Positions 8,956 to 15,090 of a DNA stretch of 21,448 nucleotides are shown here, piece after piece (positions within the stretch are counted from its first letter, which is position 1; each line of letters begins with the position of its first letter). The stretch covers positions 1-21,448 of the IMG/VR virus record IMGVR_UViG_3300005735_000009. One strand, 5' to 3'. The stretch comes from a virus. The notes below the pieces were generated by a model that saw only the letters and a list, made by a program, of their open reading frames with translations, was not told where the DNA came from and did not search any database. The position numbers and the translations under genes are program-made.

Positions 8956-9122
8956 CTGTTGCTTTTGAAGCTAGGGGCTCCTGTCTTGGGGCTCTTAAGG
9001 ACCATGTACTTTCCACATGGGCACTGAATTTGATGCTGGGCCTTGCCGTCAACAAACTTGATGGTAACCCCAGACTTATCCTCTTCGTGCTTTTTCTCGC
9101 AATCGCAAATGTAGGTAGCCAT
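8937..9122 (-). CDS. Small zinc-ribbon-like protein upstream of terminase (61 aa)
   Basis: A 61-residue protein with two Cys pairs, C6-x-C8 and C34-x-C36 (QIQCPCGKYM), suggesting a small metal-binding knuckle. The C-terminal segment LKSPKTGAPSFKSNRWG is basic. Similar small proteins sit just before the terminase in Bacteroidota phages as far as I recall. The position would suit a small terminase partner or DNA-binding accessory, but no helix-turn-helix is visible and the role is not established. It starts two bases after the stop of the 43-residue basic protein. Confidence 0.65.
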   Translation of the reverse strand: MATYICDCEKKHEEDKSGVTIKFVDGKAQHQIQCPCGKYMVLKSPKTGAPSFKSNRWGQVF

Positions 9123-9124
9123 AT

Positions 9125-9256
9125 TTATCGACCTTGTGAAGCGTAAGGCTTCTTATAATTAACTGAATCTTTATTCTTAGATGTCTTTGTCTTAGCGTGG
9201 ACACCTTTGCGCTTTACACGCTTCTTCTCGTAGTTACTGACCTGAACTTTAGCCAT
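9125..9256 (-). CDS. Small Lys-rich conserved phage protein (43 aa)
   Basis: A 43-residue, strongly basic protein starting MAKVQVSNYEKKRVKRKGVH followed by AKTKTSKNKDS and NYKKPY, ending SQGR. I recognise this pattern (VKRKGVHAKTK...NYKK.Y.GQGR) as a short protein recurring in Bacteroidota phages, function unknown. The net charge suggests nucleic-acid contact. It overlaps the preceding small secreted-type gene by eight bases (ATGGCTAA) and is followed within two bases by the next start, so it belongs to the same tightly packed transcript. Confidence 0.65.
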   Translation of the reverse strand: MAKVQVSNYEKKRVKRKGVHAKTKTSKNKDSVNYKKPYASQGR

Positions 9257-9410
9257 GAATAGGTTTATTTAAGTGATTTAATGTAATTATCATTTCATGA
9301 ATTTGCCCCCTATTGTATCTAGTTGTTCTTCTGTTTGAAACAGAGGAAGCGCTATCCATAAATGGAATAAGCATTAAGATCAATAGTGCAAACCTAGAAA
9401 CAACTTTCAT
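9249..9410 (-). CDS. Small protein with signal-peptide-like N-terminus (53 aa)
   Basis: A 53-residue frame preceded by an A/T-only leader (AATTAAATTAAA) of the type favoured by Bacteroidota ribosomes. Residues 1-6 are basic (MKVVSR), followed by a hydrophobic core FALLILMLIPFM (7-18) and a small-residue stretch DSASSVS where a signal peptidase could cut, leaving a basic peptide of about 30 residues. It could be an exported or membrane-anchored peptide. A holin-like role cannot be excluded, but it has only one hydrophobic segment and lies far from the endolysin. Function unknown. Confidence 0.55.
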   Translation of the reverse strand: MKVVSRFALLILMLIPFMDSASSVSNRRTTRYNRGQIHEMIITLNHLNKPIHG

Positions 9411-9425
9411 TTTAATTTAATTTAG

Positions 9426-9499
9426 TACACCCGCAGGGACTCGAACCCCGAACCCTCGCCTTAGAAGGGCGATGCTCTATCCAGTTGAGCTACAGGTGC
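9426..9499 (-). tRNA. tRNA-Arg (anticodon UCU)
   Basis: Read on the minus strand, the sequence folds into a canonical cloverleaf. The acceptor stem is GCACCTG/CGGGTGT with two G-U pairs, U8-A9 and the D-arm GCTC...GAGC are present, the anticodon stem is TCGCC/GGCGA with loop CTTCTAA, and the T-loop is TTCGAGT. The anticodon UCU decodes AGA. No CCA is encoded at the 3' end. AGA is frequent in the surrounding minus-strand late genes, so the tRNA probably supports their translation. Confidence 0.93.
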
Positions 9500-9504
9500 A
9501 GCTA

Positions 9505-9732
9505 TTACCTACTGCGTCTCCGCCTAGGTCTATTGTTTGCTCTGTTTTTAGATTCAGGCTGAGGTGTAGTTCTGTCAGACGACCCTACGTGGGCCTCGTC
9601 AAGACCATCACCATTACCGTCAGTTCCCTTTCTGCGGTTGATGCGAAGGAGATCAGCTCTGTAGGCCTTGGCCTTGCCGCCCGCGCCGTACTTAGCATAC
9701 TCCTTCTTGTAGTCTCTCTTTTTGACTTTCAT
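9505..9732 (-). CDS. Small basic phage protein (75 aa)
   Basis: A 75-residue protein starting MKVKKRDYKKEYAKYGAGGK. It then has an Arg/Lys-rich helix, an NRRKGTDGNGDGLDEAHVG segment, and a very basic Arg-rich tail (NNRPRRRRSR). The RDYKKEY...GDGxDxxH arrangement recalls a family of small conserved podovirus/siphovirus proteins ending in a KGDGKDVDH-type motif, whose function is not established. Basic character and position between two tRNA genes suggest a nucleic-acid contact or minor virion role. A TATATTTG box ends four bases before its ATG. Confidence 0.6.
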   Translation of the reverse strand: MKVKKRDYKKEYAKYGAGGKAKAYRADLLRINRRKGTDGNGDGLDEAHVGSSDRTTPQPESKNRANNRPRRRRSR

Positions 9733-9736
9733 GCTA

Positions 9737-9744
9737 CAAATATA
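9737..9744 (-). promoter_or_regulatory. TATATTTG box abutting the 75-aa gene
   Basis: Minus-strand TATATTTG (TAnnTTTG-type -7 element) sits between tRNA-Ile and the 75-residue gene, four bases before its ATG. If it acts as a promoter the message would be almost leaderless. No -33 TTG is seen in the upstream tRNA. Confidence 0.25.
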
Positions 9745-9752
9745 ATAAATTG

Positions 9753-9826
9753 TTGGGGCGGCGGGACTTGAACCCGCGACTTCCTGTGTATAAGACAGAC
9801 GCTCTAACCAACTGAACTACGCCCCA
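9753..9826 (-). tRNA. tRNA-Ile (anticodon UAU)
   Basis: The minus strand folds as a complete cloverleaf: acceptor TGGGGCG/CGCCCCA, U8-A9, D-arm GTTC...GAGC with GG in the loop, anticodon stem TCTGT/ACAGG (one U-G pair) with a seven-base loop CTTATAC, T-arm GCGGG-TTCAAGT-CCCGC, discriminator A. The central bases of the loop give anticodon UAU, decoding AUA isoleucine. CCA is not encoded. AUA is common in the late genes and scarce in the plus-strand block. Confidence 0.9.
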
Positions 9827-9876
9827 GTTGAAAAACCCTATGATACGTAGAGGGTCGTCTGACGAAAACCAACAAC

Positions 9877-10020
9877 TCAGTCTTCTTCTTTTTCGTTCCA
9901 GGAATCCTCCCAGAACTTGTAATCTGTTTTATTGTGTTGCCATACTATTTCTTTCCAATCATTTAGAGAACTTTTCAGCGAAACCTCCGCTGTAGTCTTT
10001 GGCTTCTTCGATGCCTCCAT
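9877..10020 (-). CDS. Candidate overlapping small gene (47 aa)
   Basis: A frame starting at ATG 10020 inside the 3' end of the 96-residue gene, in a different frame, and continuing 82 bases past that gene's stop. The first part is basic (MEASKKPKTTAEVS). The non-overlapping part is Trp-rich and acidic, LNDWKEIVWQHNKTDYKFWE then DSWNEKEED. Four tryptophans and the acidic tail make it look more like a protein than a chance frame. There is no gene otherwise in this gap, but no independent signal confirms translation. Its true start could also be downstream at a non-ATG codon. Confidence 0.42.
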   Translation of the reverse strand: MEASKKPKTTAEVSLKSSLNDWKEIVWQHNKTDYKFWEDSWNEKEED

Positions 10021-10249
10021 TGGTCTGTAAGTCTTTGATCATTTGCTCAAGTCGCTGTCTTTCAACGATTAGCTCTTTTGCGTCAGTAGCTGTCTGCTTG
10101 ATAGACTGCAGCTCTGCTTTACGTGCGCTCCCGTTGATCTCAGGATCAACAGGCTTTTTGATCTCGTCGATCATGTTGTCGATAGCCGTCTCCATGGACG
10201 ACATAAGACGCTTGGCAGCGTCAATCGTTGTGAACTTCTTCTTCGACAT
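9959..10249 (-). CDS. Small coiled-coil protein (96 aa), unknown
   Basis: A 96-residue, almost wholly helical protein: MSKKKFTTIDAAKRLMSSME, then TAIDNMIDEIKK, and a heptad-rich second half (KAELQSIKQTATDAKELIVE, RQRLEQMIKDLQ) that would form a coiled coil. The ATG at 10249 lies inside the 3' end of the GroES-like gene (29-base overlap). Helical hairpins of this size occur among small terminase subunits and scaffold-like proteins, but no DNA-binding motif is visible, so the function is left open. Confidence 0.65.
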   Translation of the reverse strand: MSKKKFTTIDAAKRLMSSMETAIDNMIDEIKKPVDPEINGSARKAELQSIKQTATDAKELIVERQRLEQMIKDLQTNGGIEEAKDYSGGFAEKFSK

Positions 10250-10826
10250 ATAGGATATCTTCTGCTCTAACTCTAAAGTACTTGACGCCGTCGATTGTTA
10301 TCTCGTAGTCTCTGTTCTTCTTAATCCCCACAATATCGCCAGTACCGACGCCAAGCTCTTCAAGCCAAGGAGCATCGAAAGCAATGCAAGCTTTTCGAAC
10401 GGGAGACTCTGTAAGCTTGACAACCTCGATAAGGTCGCTCTGCTCACCAGCTTCAGGGTCTTCCTCAACAGGCGTAAGTAGCGCCCAACCACCGAGGGTA
10501 TATATGTGTCCACTTTTTGAGCTCTTGTAGGCGATGGCTTGGTTGTTGATCGTTTGCTCTGGATCATACCTCACAAGGTAGTGCTTGTCGTGGCCAGTAA
10601 GAACCTGACCCTCATTAAGAACAACGAGGTGGTGAAAGTAAAGGGTGTCACCCTCTTCCACTCCTGTGTCGTGTTTTAGAGGGGCTGCCACCACGGGGCC
10701 TTCAGTAACTCTGTGTTTGAACTCGTTGAACTTAGAGTCCACGTATAGCTCAAGGCCATTATCTGTTGTAATGGTGTCGTTGATCTGCTTGTCTAGCTCA
10801 ACAACGAAAAGATCAAGTGTCTTCAT
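10221..10826 (-). CDS. Probable GroES-like (Cpn10) co-chaperonin, tandem domains
   Basis: A 201-residue protein from the ATG at 10826 (MKTLDLFVVELDKQ), matching the start of GroES (MK.L.DRV.V). Residues about 35-65 (VTEGPVVAAP...VEEGDTLYFHH) follow the GroES 'G.VVA.G...V..GD.V.F' order. The second half repeats the plan: WALLTPVE (about 108-115), ACIAFDAPW, GVGTGDIVGIKKNRDYEITI (about 165-185) and DGVKYFRVRAEDILYVEEE, closely matching the GroES C-terminus (GxxYxxvrExDILav). GroES is about 97 residues, so this looks like two Cpn10 folds in tandem. Phage versions such as T4 gp31 help the host GroEL fold the capsid protein; that role is inferred. Confidence 0.6.
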   Translation of the reverse strand: MKTLDLFVVELDKQINDTITTDNGLELYVDSKFNEFKHRVTEGPVVAAPLKHDTGVEEGDTLYFHHLVVLNEGQVLTGHDKHYLVRYDPEQTINNQAIAYKSSKSGHIYTLGGWALLTPVEEDPEAGEQSDLIEVVKLTESPVRKACIAFDAPWLEELGVGTGDIVGIKKNRDYEITIDGVKYFRVRAEDILYVEEEVHND

Positions 10827-10980
10827 TTTTGTAGGGAAACATTTCATTTAATTTGTCTTGCCGTTGAGAGCAGCCGCAGTCTTCTGGGCCGTACTTCTCA
10901 ACGAGCTTTTTAATTCCTGTGGCCCTGGTGATCTTCTCTACAGTATCGCCCAGGCCCTTGCTTTTAGAAGTTGCAGTCAT
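10813..10980 (-). CDS. Small conserved phage protein with DCGC motif (55 aa)
   Basis: Start chosen at ATG 10980 (MTATSKSKGLGDTVEKITRA) because the pattern GLGDTVEKIT.ATGIKK begins there; an upstream in-frame ATG at 11004 would add eight residues. The C-terminal half has EDCGCSQRQDKLNEMFPY, a Cys-x-Cys element followed by R..KLN..FPY. That arrangement recurs in short proteins of Bacteroidota phages near the packaging genes (recalled, not searched). It overlaps both neighbours slightly. It might bind metal through the CxC; function unknown. Confidence 0.65.
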   Translation of the reverse strand: MTATSKSKGLGDTVEKITRATGIKKLVEKYGPEDCGCSQRQDKLNEMFPYKNEDT

Positions 10981-11200
10981 ATTCAATAATACATGGCATT
11001 TCATCTACGGATTTCCACAGAACTTGAGATCCGTCCTTCTGCAAATATACTAGATATCTCTTCTTATTGTACCTGAATAGGTGCTCATCATCAAGTATGA
11101 TTGTAGAGACTTCGCCTCCTCCAGCCCTCATACCAACAAAATACGCCATGGCATCCTTCGGGTCTCTACCGATGATGATCTTCCTTATAAGTCCGTCCAT
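10964..11200 (-). CDS. Small unknown phage protein (78 aa)
   Basis: A 78-residue mixed alpha/beta protein: MDGLIRKIIIGRDPKDAMAY, then FVGMRAGGGEVSTIILDDEH, then a strand-rich end LFRYNKKRYLVYLQKD and SVDEMPCIIEYDCNF. It is coupled to the upstream gene by TAATG and overlaps the next start by 17 bases. No catalytic motif is apparent. Compactness and placement suggest a conserved accessory protein of the packaging/assembly operon; function unknown. Confidence 0.65.
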   Translation of the reverse strand: MDGLIRKIIIGRDPKDAMAYFVGMRAGGGEVSTIILDDEHLFRYNKKRYLVYLQKDGSQVLWKSVDEMPCIIEYDCNF

Positions 11201-11502
11201 TAGTTCAGTGAAATGTCAAGGCCGCCCAGAAGCTCATCTAGGTCTGGGCCGTTTTGATCCTTGTATGTTTTTTCTATAAAACTCACCATCTCTTCCATCT
11301 CTTCTTTGGAGCCCAGGTTGTAGCTAAACAAAGCTTTCATCTGACTGGTATCTTCGTCGATAGGCTCAAGGACGCCAGTGACTACTACAGACATAACCCT
11401 GTCGCGCATGTCGTATCTCTCTATGAGGACTTCCATCTGACTGTGCAGCTGTTGCATCTCAAGGAGGAACTCGTAGTCTTCTGTATCTTCGTAATCCATC
11501 AT
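11200..11502 (-). CDS. Small acidic protein (about 100 aa), first gene of its sub-operon
   Basis: An acidic protein beginning MMDYEDTEDYEFLLEMQQLH, then a helical segment SQMEVLIERYDMRDRV, a strand VMSVVVTGVLEP and an acidic C-terminus (KDQNGPDLDELLGGLD). ATGs at 11502 and 11499 and a GTG at 11505 are all possible starts. The start lies only about 11 bases from the ATG of the divergent regulator gene, so its promoter must overlap that gene's coding sequence. The family is unknown. Confidence 0.6.
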   Translation of the reverse strand: MMDYEDTEDYEFLLEMQQLHSQMEVLIERYDMRDRVMSVVVTGVLEPIDEDTSQMKALFSYNLGSKEEMEEMVSFIEKTYKDQNGPDLDELLGGLDISLN

Positions 11503-11513
11503 CACTTTATTTC

Positions 11514-11939
11514 ATGCCTAAAAGCGTCGTGTCAAAGAAGAAACTCTTCAGGGAGTTTTCTCGATTAAATCAAAGGTACGTAAAAAACAACTACCTCAAG
11601 GGTCTTAGAGTCACCATCAGGAGCTTCTGCAGGAGGAGAGACATTTTCGAAAGAGAGCTTATGTTTTTGCTGTGGGCCTACGATATGGAGTTCTGGACAC
11701 TCAGGTATGCAGCGGAAGAGTTTGATTACTCAGAGAAGAAGCTTGCAGAACGGATTGTGTATCAGCTAGTTAAGGAGGGTTACATCTACAAACACTTTGA
11801 TAAGATGACACCGTCTACCACTATGGAGGATCATCTGTTTAGAGAGGAGACGAAATACAACTACAGAGTCAGGTATGGTATAACGCAAAAAGCCCGACTC
11901 TTGGTCCAGGCTTTTTACAAAGACCTCGAAGGGTCTTGA
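11514..11939 (+). CDS. MarR-like winged-helix transcriptional regulator (141 aa)
   Basis: The only plus-strand gene within the late block. The product is basic at the N-terminus (MPKSVVSKKKLFREFSRLNQ), then ELMFLLWAYDMEFWTLRYAAEEFDYSEKKLAERIVYQLVK (about 44-85) with the spacing of a winged helix-turn-helix, followed by the wing region GYIYKHFDK and REETKYNYRVRYGITQKARL, and a terminal helix. This matches the MarR-like regulators that I recall from Bacteroidota phages. It probably binds DNA and controls phage transcription. It is divergent to the 100-residue gene and convergent with the 352-residue gene, so unterminated minus-strand transcription would run antisense to it. Confidence 0.72.
   Translation: MPKSVVSKKKLFREFSRLNQRYVKNNYLKGLRVTIRSFCRRRDIFERELMFLLWAYDMEFWTLRYAAEEFDYSEKKLAERIVYQLVKEGYIYKHFDKMTPSTTMEDHLFREETKYNYRVRYGITQKARLLVQAFYKDLEGS
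11887..11936. terminator. Candidate bidirectional terminator at the convergent gene ends
   Basis: AAAAAGCC (11887-11894) pairs with GGCTTTTT (11909-11916) with an inner GAC/GTC extension. The arms end in A/T runs that would give a U-tract in either direction. A second small inverted repeat (AGACC/GGTCT, 11921-11936) follows directly. Both lie inside the last codons of the regulator and close to the end of the convergent minus-strand gene, where termination on both strands would be useful. Position inside the coding region lowers confidence. Confidence 0.45.
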
Positions 11940-11954
11940 TATACAATATGCCTA

Positions 11955-13013
11955 TCAAAGAGTAATGGATATAAATTTGGTTTCTGAAGGCAATACTGTA
12001 TACGGACTTGGATACCCTGGGGAGTTTCCATAATAATCGTCTATTTCTCCGTCTCCATCACTATCGACACCAATAAGCGACATCCCGCATCCAGTTAAAC
12101 CTAGGTTTGGATAGCCTGCCGATATATTTTCAATAATGATTTTATCGCCATAATGAAAGTCATTTATAAGCGGGAAGCCCACGTAACCACCAGCAGTCAA
12201 TGCTTCTTGACTCGGTGCATTAGATGCGTTTATAGGCTCTAGAGTATTTGCGTAGTAAAAGAAATCACTTATGTCTCTTTGACCCCCAGTGTCCATAGTC
12301 AAGAAAGAATGGCTTGTGTTAGTTTCGTTGGGGTCGATGATAATATCTCCTTGTTCTTCTGGGGCTTCACTGTCGTTGGACACGATTGTAAGGAGGTGAT
12401 TAAGGTTTTTTGCTTGAAAGTACAGTTCCTGAACCTCCCCGTTAAATCTAATAATTCTTGCTTTTCCAGACAGAACTAAGAAAAAATGATTGATTATAGG
12501 TAGGTTGCAAATACCTGAGTTGCCAGCAAGAATCAAGGTCATCAACATATCAAGCTTCGCGCTTGCGTTCAAAAAATAATCTCCATTTGCGTTGGTAGTA
12601 CCAAAGAACTGTGCGAATTCTGGACCGCTGATGTTCCCAAGTCCACTTAGGGTAGGCGGGTAAAGATGGGTTTCAATATTAGGACCATACGGAAGGCCAT
12701 CGAGGCCTTGACCCATAGGGCCGAGACCCATAGGGTTAGTCCAAAACACGGACATGCAGTAAGGATCGGGCGCATTTGAAGGTACCGCAGCGGCAGACTT
12801 AGGCACTGTGAGCGTCTGAAGGCCTGTAATCCCTGCTCTTCTCTGAGACGGAATAGGTTGATGCCTGATAAGATATTCTTTACCTAGGTCCTCTATGCTA
12901 ATGTTCCTGTCTTCATAAAACATCTTGCGCTTACGACCAGAGCCCTTTCTTCTTCTTCTCGTGTTTGTAGAGGTGTTAGCCCCCCTGTTCACGTCTTTTC
13001 TTCTATATGCCAT
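11955..13013 (-). CDS. Virion-type protein with Arg-rich N-terminus (352 aa)
   Basis: The start is taken at ATG 13013 (MAYRRKDVNRG), two bases after the upstream stop; upstream in-frame starts are only TTG. Residues 1-32 are extremely basic (NTRRRRKGSGRKRKMF), suited to binding DNA or acidic partners. The body is a beta-rich, Pro/Gly/Asn-containing domain with hydrophobic patches (LDMLMTLILAG, LPIINHFFLVLSG). Near the C-terminus a calcium-loop-like segment GVDSDGDGEIDDYYG appears, as in EF-hand or type-3 thrombospondin repeats. It is probably a structural or attachment protein of the particle; no family is recognised. Confidence 0.6.
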   Translation of the reverse strand: MAYRRKDVNRGANTSTNTRRRRKGSGRKRKMFYEDRNISIEDLGKEYLIRHQPIPSQRRAGITGLQTLTVPKSAAAVPSNAPDPYCMSVFWTNPMGLGPMGQGLDGLPYGPNIETHLYPPTLSGLGNISGPEFAQFFGTTNANGDYFLNASAKLDMLMTLILAGNSGICNLPIINHFFLVLSGKARIIRFNGEVQELYFQAKNLNHLLTIVSNDSEAPEEQGDIIIDPNETNTSHSFLTMDTGGQRDISDFFYYANTLEPINASNAPSQEALTAGGYVGFPLINDFHYGDKIIIENISAGYPNLGLTGCGMSLIGVDSDGDGEIDDYYGNSPGYPSPYTVLPSETKFISITL

Positions 13014-13015
13014 TT

Positions 13016-13270
13016 TTATTCTGGTATTTCTTGTTCTTCGTACCAACCTTCGCTTTCATCAGCGACAATAGCTCTCATTTGAGGGTGAGTGTATGTGGTG
13101 TAGGAGTCAAACACACTGGGTGTAGATCCTCCGTCCCAAGACATGATGACTCTGTCGTCACCAGAGACAGACCTCCTGAGGGAGGCCTTGACCTTGATGG
13201 ACGATACAGCCAACATGTCGTCGGTGACGTCTGCGTAGTTGACGATGCAGTAAGTTCTGTTCGGATTCAT
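13016..13270 (-). CDS. Unknown protein (84 aa)
   Basis: An 84-residue protein: MNPNRTYCIVNYADVTDDML, then AVSSIKVKASLRRSVSGDDR and VIMSWDGG, ending in an acidic stretch (ADESEGWYEEQEIPE). Predicted mainly beta in the first 55 residues. Its ATG overlaps the stop of the LamG protein (TAATG) and its stop is two bases before the next start, so it is a firmly packed operon member. No family is recognised; a small virion or tail component is possible from context. Confidence 0.6.
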   Translation of the reverse strand: MNPNRTYCIVNYADVTDDMLAVSSIKVKASLRRSVSGDDRVIMSWDGGSTPSVFDSYTTYTHPQMRAIVADESEGWYEEQEIPE

Positions 13271-14103
13271 TATGTTGGTACGCTTGTAGAGAATGTAGCT
13301 CCAGTGACTGTAAAGTCATTGCCGTTGGCGCTTCCATCGGTTCCGTTGTCTTCGAGCCTCCAGTATCCAACAAGTCTGCTCCCGTGTACTGCCAATTCAT
13401 CTCTAGGAACTCCACTGTTGTATATCTCCGATATCTGACTGCCGTTCAAAGCAGTGTTGTAAAAAGCAATCTCATCCAATGAAATTTCCGAGAAGGTGGT
13501 GAGTGCACTATTAAAGAAAGTCGAACCGATTGCGAATGCTGGAAGAGGTTCGCTTGAAAAATCTCCACCAGGTATACTATTAAAGTCTGTGTTGTTTGTC
13601 AAAACAGATCCATTGATATACACCAGGCCATCTCTAGAACTCCCATTTATGGTGTTGGTATATGCTATGTGAATCCACGTGTCGTCAGACAATGTGGCGC
13701 TAGAATGATCAGCTTTAGTTTGAAAGAAAATTCCAGATGGTCCTTGAAAATTAAATTCTATTACGTTCTTCAAGCTGTTCGTGCTATGATTAGGACCATA
13801 TATCCTGCCAATAGTCAAAAGACCGAAGCCACCGTCGGTCTTCACTCCAGCGGCCAAGGTCAAGGTGCCTGCATTACCTCCTTGTACAATGTCTGGTGCT
13901 TTAACCCAGTACGAAATAGTAAACGAACTAGCACCCAAGAGAGATTGGAATGTGGTTGTTGGATTGGAGCTAAACGACATAGAGTCGCTGACCCCGTCAA
14001 AAGACAAGGACTTGGTGTTGGAGAAAGAAGGGACGTTTCTATTCCCTTGGCTAGAAGCCTCTGTTGCTGCCCCTCCTACTATAGATAATCCTAGTCCTAT
14101 CAT
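13270..14103 (-). CDS. LamG/concanavalin-A-like lectin domain protein (277 aa)
   Basis: A 277-residue protein with a short small-residue N-terminus (MIGLGLSIVGGAATEASSQG) and a LamG-type (Laminin_G_3, ConA-like jelly-roll) domain from about 30 to 235. Key elements in order: KSLSFDGVSDSMSF, SFTISYWVKA, DTWIHIAYT, DGLVYINGS, AIGSTFFN, and ISLDEIAFYNTALNGSQI then EIYNSG. The C-terminal LVGYWRLEDNGTDGSANGND repeats the typical 'GYWRLEENSG...' element. Such domains bind polysaccharides, and in phages they occur in virion adhesins. It is coupled to the endolysin gene by ATGA. Binding of host surface glycans is inferred. Confidence 0.8.
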   Translation of the reverse strand: MIGLGLSIVGGAATEASSQGNRNVPSFSNTKSLSFDGVSDSMSFSSNPTTTFQSLLGASSFTISYWVKAPDIVQGGNAGTLTLAAGVKTDGGFGLLTIGRIYGPNHSTNSLKNVIEFNFQGPSGIFFQTKADHSSATLSDDTWIHIAYTNTINGSSRDGLVYINGSVLTNNTDFNSIPGGDFSSEPLPAFAIGSTFFNSALTTFSEISLDEIAFYNTALNGSQISEIYNSGVPRDELAVHGSRLVGYWRLEDNGTDGSANGNDFTVTGATFSTSVPT

Positions 14104-14579
14104 AATCTCTTACCAAAAATTACTTCGTAGTACGTCTTTCCCTCATCATCACGACAAGCCTTGAGGCAGCGACCACGATTAACGCCATCATAAACGTAAG
14201 ACACGTGAACCCAATCAGGATTGTCCTCAGTACCAAACTCCCAAATAAGCTGATCAAACGTAAGGTTATTGAGTATATACTGGAAGATTTCAGCGTTCGA
14301 ACACCTTCCGAATACATCTGCGTCAAGATCCAGTGCTCTTCCCTCCACGTGCTGACTACGAACTGAGCCGCCGATCGCAACATTGAGATCAGCCGAACGA
14401 TACCCGCTCGACACGAATATAGGACACTTGAAAGCGTCCCTAAGAGGTTGAAATACGTGTTCTGCAATCGCCTTGAGATTTCCTTGTACCCAATCATCTG
14501 GTGTGTTATCTATGCCTAGACGCTTAGCTGTGATGCTTTTGGTCACCTCGGCGAGTGATAGATTTTTTGATAGCTTCAT
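14100..14579 (-). CDS. Peptidase M15A-type endolysin (159 aa)
   Basis: A zinc peptidase of the M15A/D-Ala-D-Ala carboxypeptidase-like family that cuts peptidoglycan stem peptides at lysis. Signature segments: LSLAEVTKS at the N-terminus, PIFVSSGYRSADLN (about 53-66), GGSVRSQHVEGRALDLD (about 70-86) and DWVHVSYV (122-129). The predicted Zn ligands are H77, D84 and H125, all present. The length fits the family. There is no signal peptide, so it needs a holin or other release; no clear holin is seen beside it. Its start is overlapped by a small basic gene and its stop overlaps the LamG gene. Confidence 0.9.
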   Translation of the reverse strand: MKLSKNLSLAEVTKSITAKRLGIDNTPDDWVQGNLKAIAEHVFQPLRDAFKCPIFVSSGYRSADLNVAIGGSVRSQHVEGRALDLDADVFGRCSNAEIFQYILNNLTFDQLIWEFGTEDNPDWVHVSYVYDGVNRGRCLKACRDDEGKTYYEVIFGKRL

Positions 14580-14655
14580 TGTGTACTCTTGTTTTTTCGT
14601 TTTCTACTACAGGGTCCTTTCTTTTCTTCTTAGGATTGAAGTAGAATTTCTTCAT
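14524..14655 (-). CDS. Small basic protein overlapping the endolysin start (43 aa)
   Basis: ATG at 14655, three bases after the upstream stop, reading MKKFYFNPKKKRKDPVVENE then KTRVHNEAIKKSITRRGDQK. It overlaps the first 56 bases of the endolysin in another frame. It fills an otherwise empty 79-base gap, which argues for it. Strongly basic, no hydrophobic segment, so not a holin. Function unknown. Confidence 0.5.
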   Translation of the reverse strand: MKKFYFNPKKKRKDPVVENEKTRVHNEAIKKSITRRGDQKHHS

Positions 14656-14658
14656 GCC

Positions 14659-15090
14659 TTACGCGGCGATGAATAGTTCGACTAGACAGTCAGCAGAGTC
14701 AGCTTGAGCTTTTATGGAGTCCATAGCTGCCAAAGACACAGAGGCTGCTCCAGAATCGTTGTCTGCATCCATCACAGATTCAAACAATATGTGGGAGTCT
14801 CCTGCTGCAAGCTTCACGAAGTACTCGTCGTTGCCAGCCGTAAACCTCAGGGTTACGAAGTTGGCAGAGTCTAGGTTAGTGATACGAAGGTAGTCCAAGC
14901 TACCGTCAGCAAACTGCCCAGCAGCTTCTGCGGTATCGAACAAAACCAAGGAGTTTTCTGATGCAGAGTCTACATTGACAATCCTTTGGTTCAACTGGGT
15001 GATACCCGTAATGTCGATCGTGTTAGAAGCATTGCGCTCCTGTCCATTGATTGTAATGGTCTCTGAGATGTTTACTGAGAGTGTTGCCAT
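14659..15090 (-). CDS. Virion structural protein-like, beta-rich (143 aa)
   Basis: A 143-residue protein starting MATLSVNISETITINGQERN, followed by NTIDITGITQLNQRIVNVDS, a segment LVLFDTAEAAGQF, and LDYLRITNLDSANFVTLRF. It ends with a Ser/Ala/Asp-rich strand (GAASVSLAAMDSIKAQ). The pattern 'isetvtlnG....ss..i.gi.e...rivtv' followed by 'yl.itN.D..n.v.lr' is familiar from small structural proteins of marine phages. It is coupled to the upstream gene by TAATG. The virion role is inferred from this resemblance. Confidence 0.6.
   Translation of the reverse strand: MATLSVNISETITINGQERNASNTIDITGITQLNQRIVNVDSASENSLVLFDTAEAAGQFADGSLDYLRITNLDSANFVTLRFTAGNDEYFVKLAAGDSHILFESVMDADNDSGAASVSLAAMDSIKAQADSADCLVELFIAA

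Noticed and set aside
9249-9410. Holin assignment for the 53-residue signal-like protein
   Set aside because: Only one hydrophobic segment, a likely cleavage site, and no linkage to the endolysin 5 kb away; kept as unknown.
13014-13046. TTG-started extension of the 352-residue gene
   Set aside because: A normal ATG at 13013, two bases after the upstream stop, fits the packing of the operon better.
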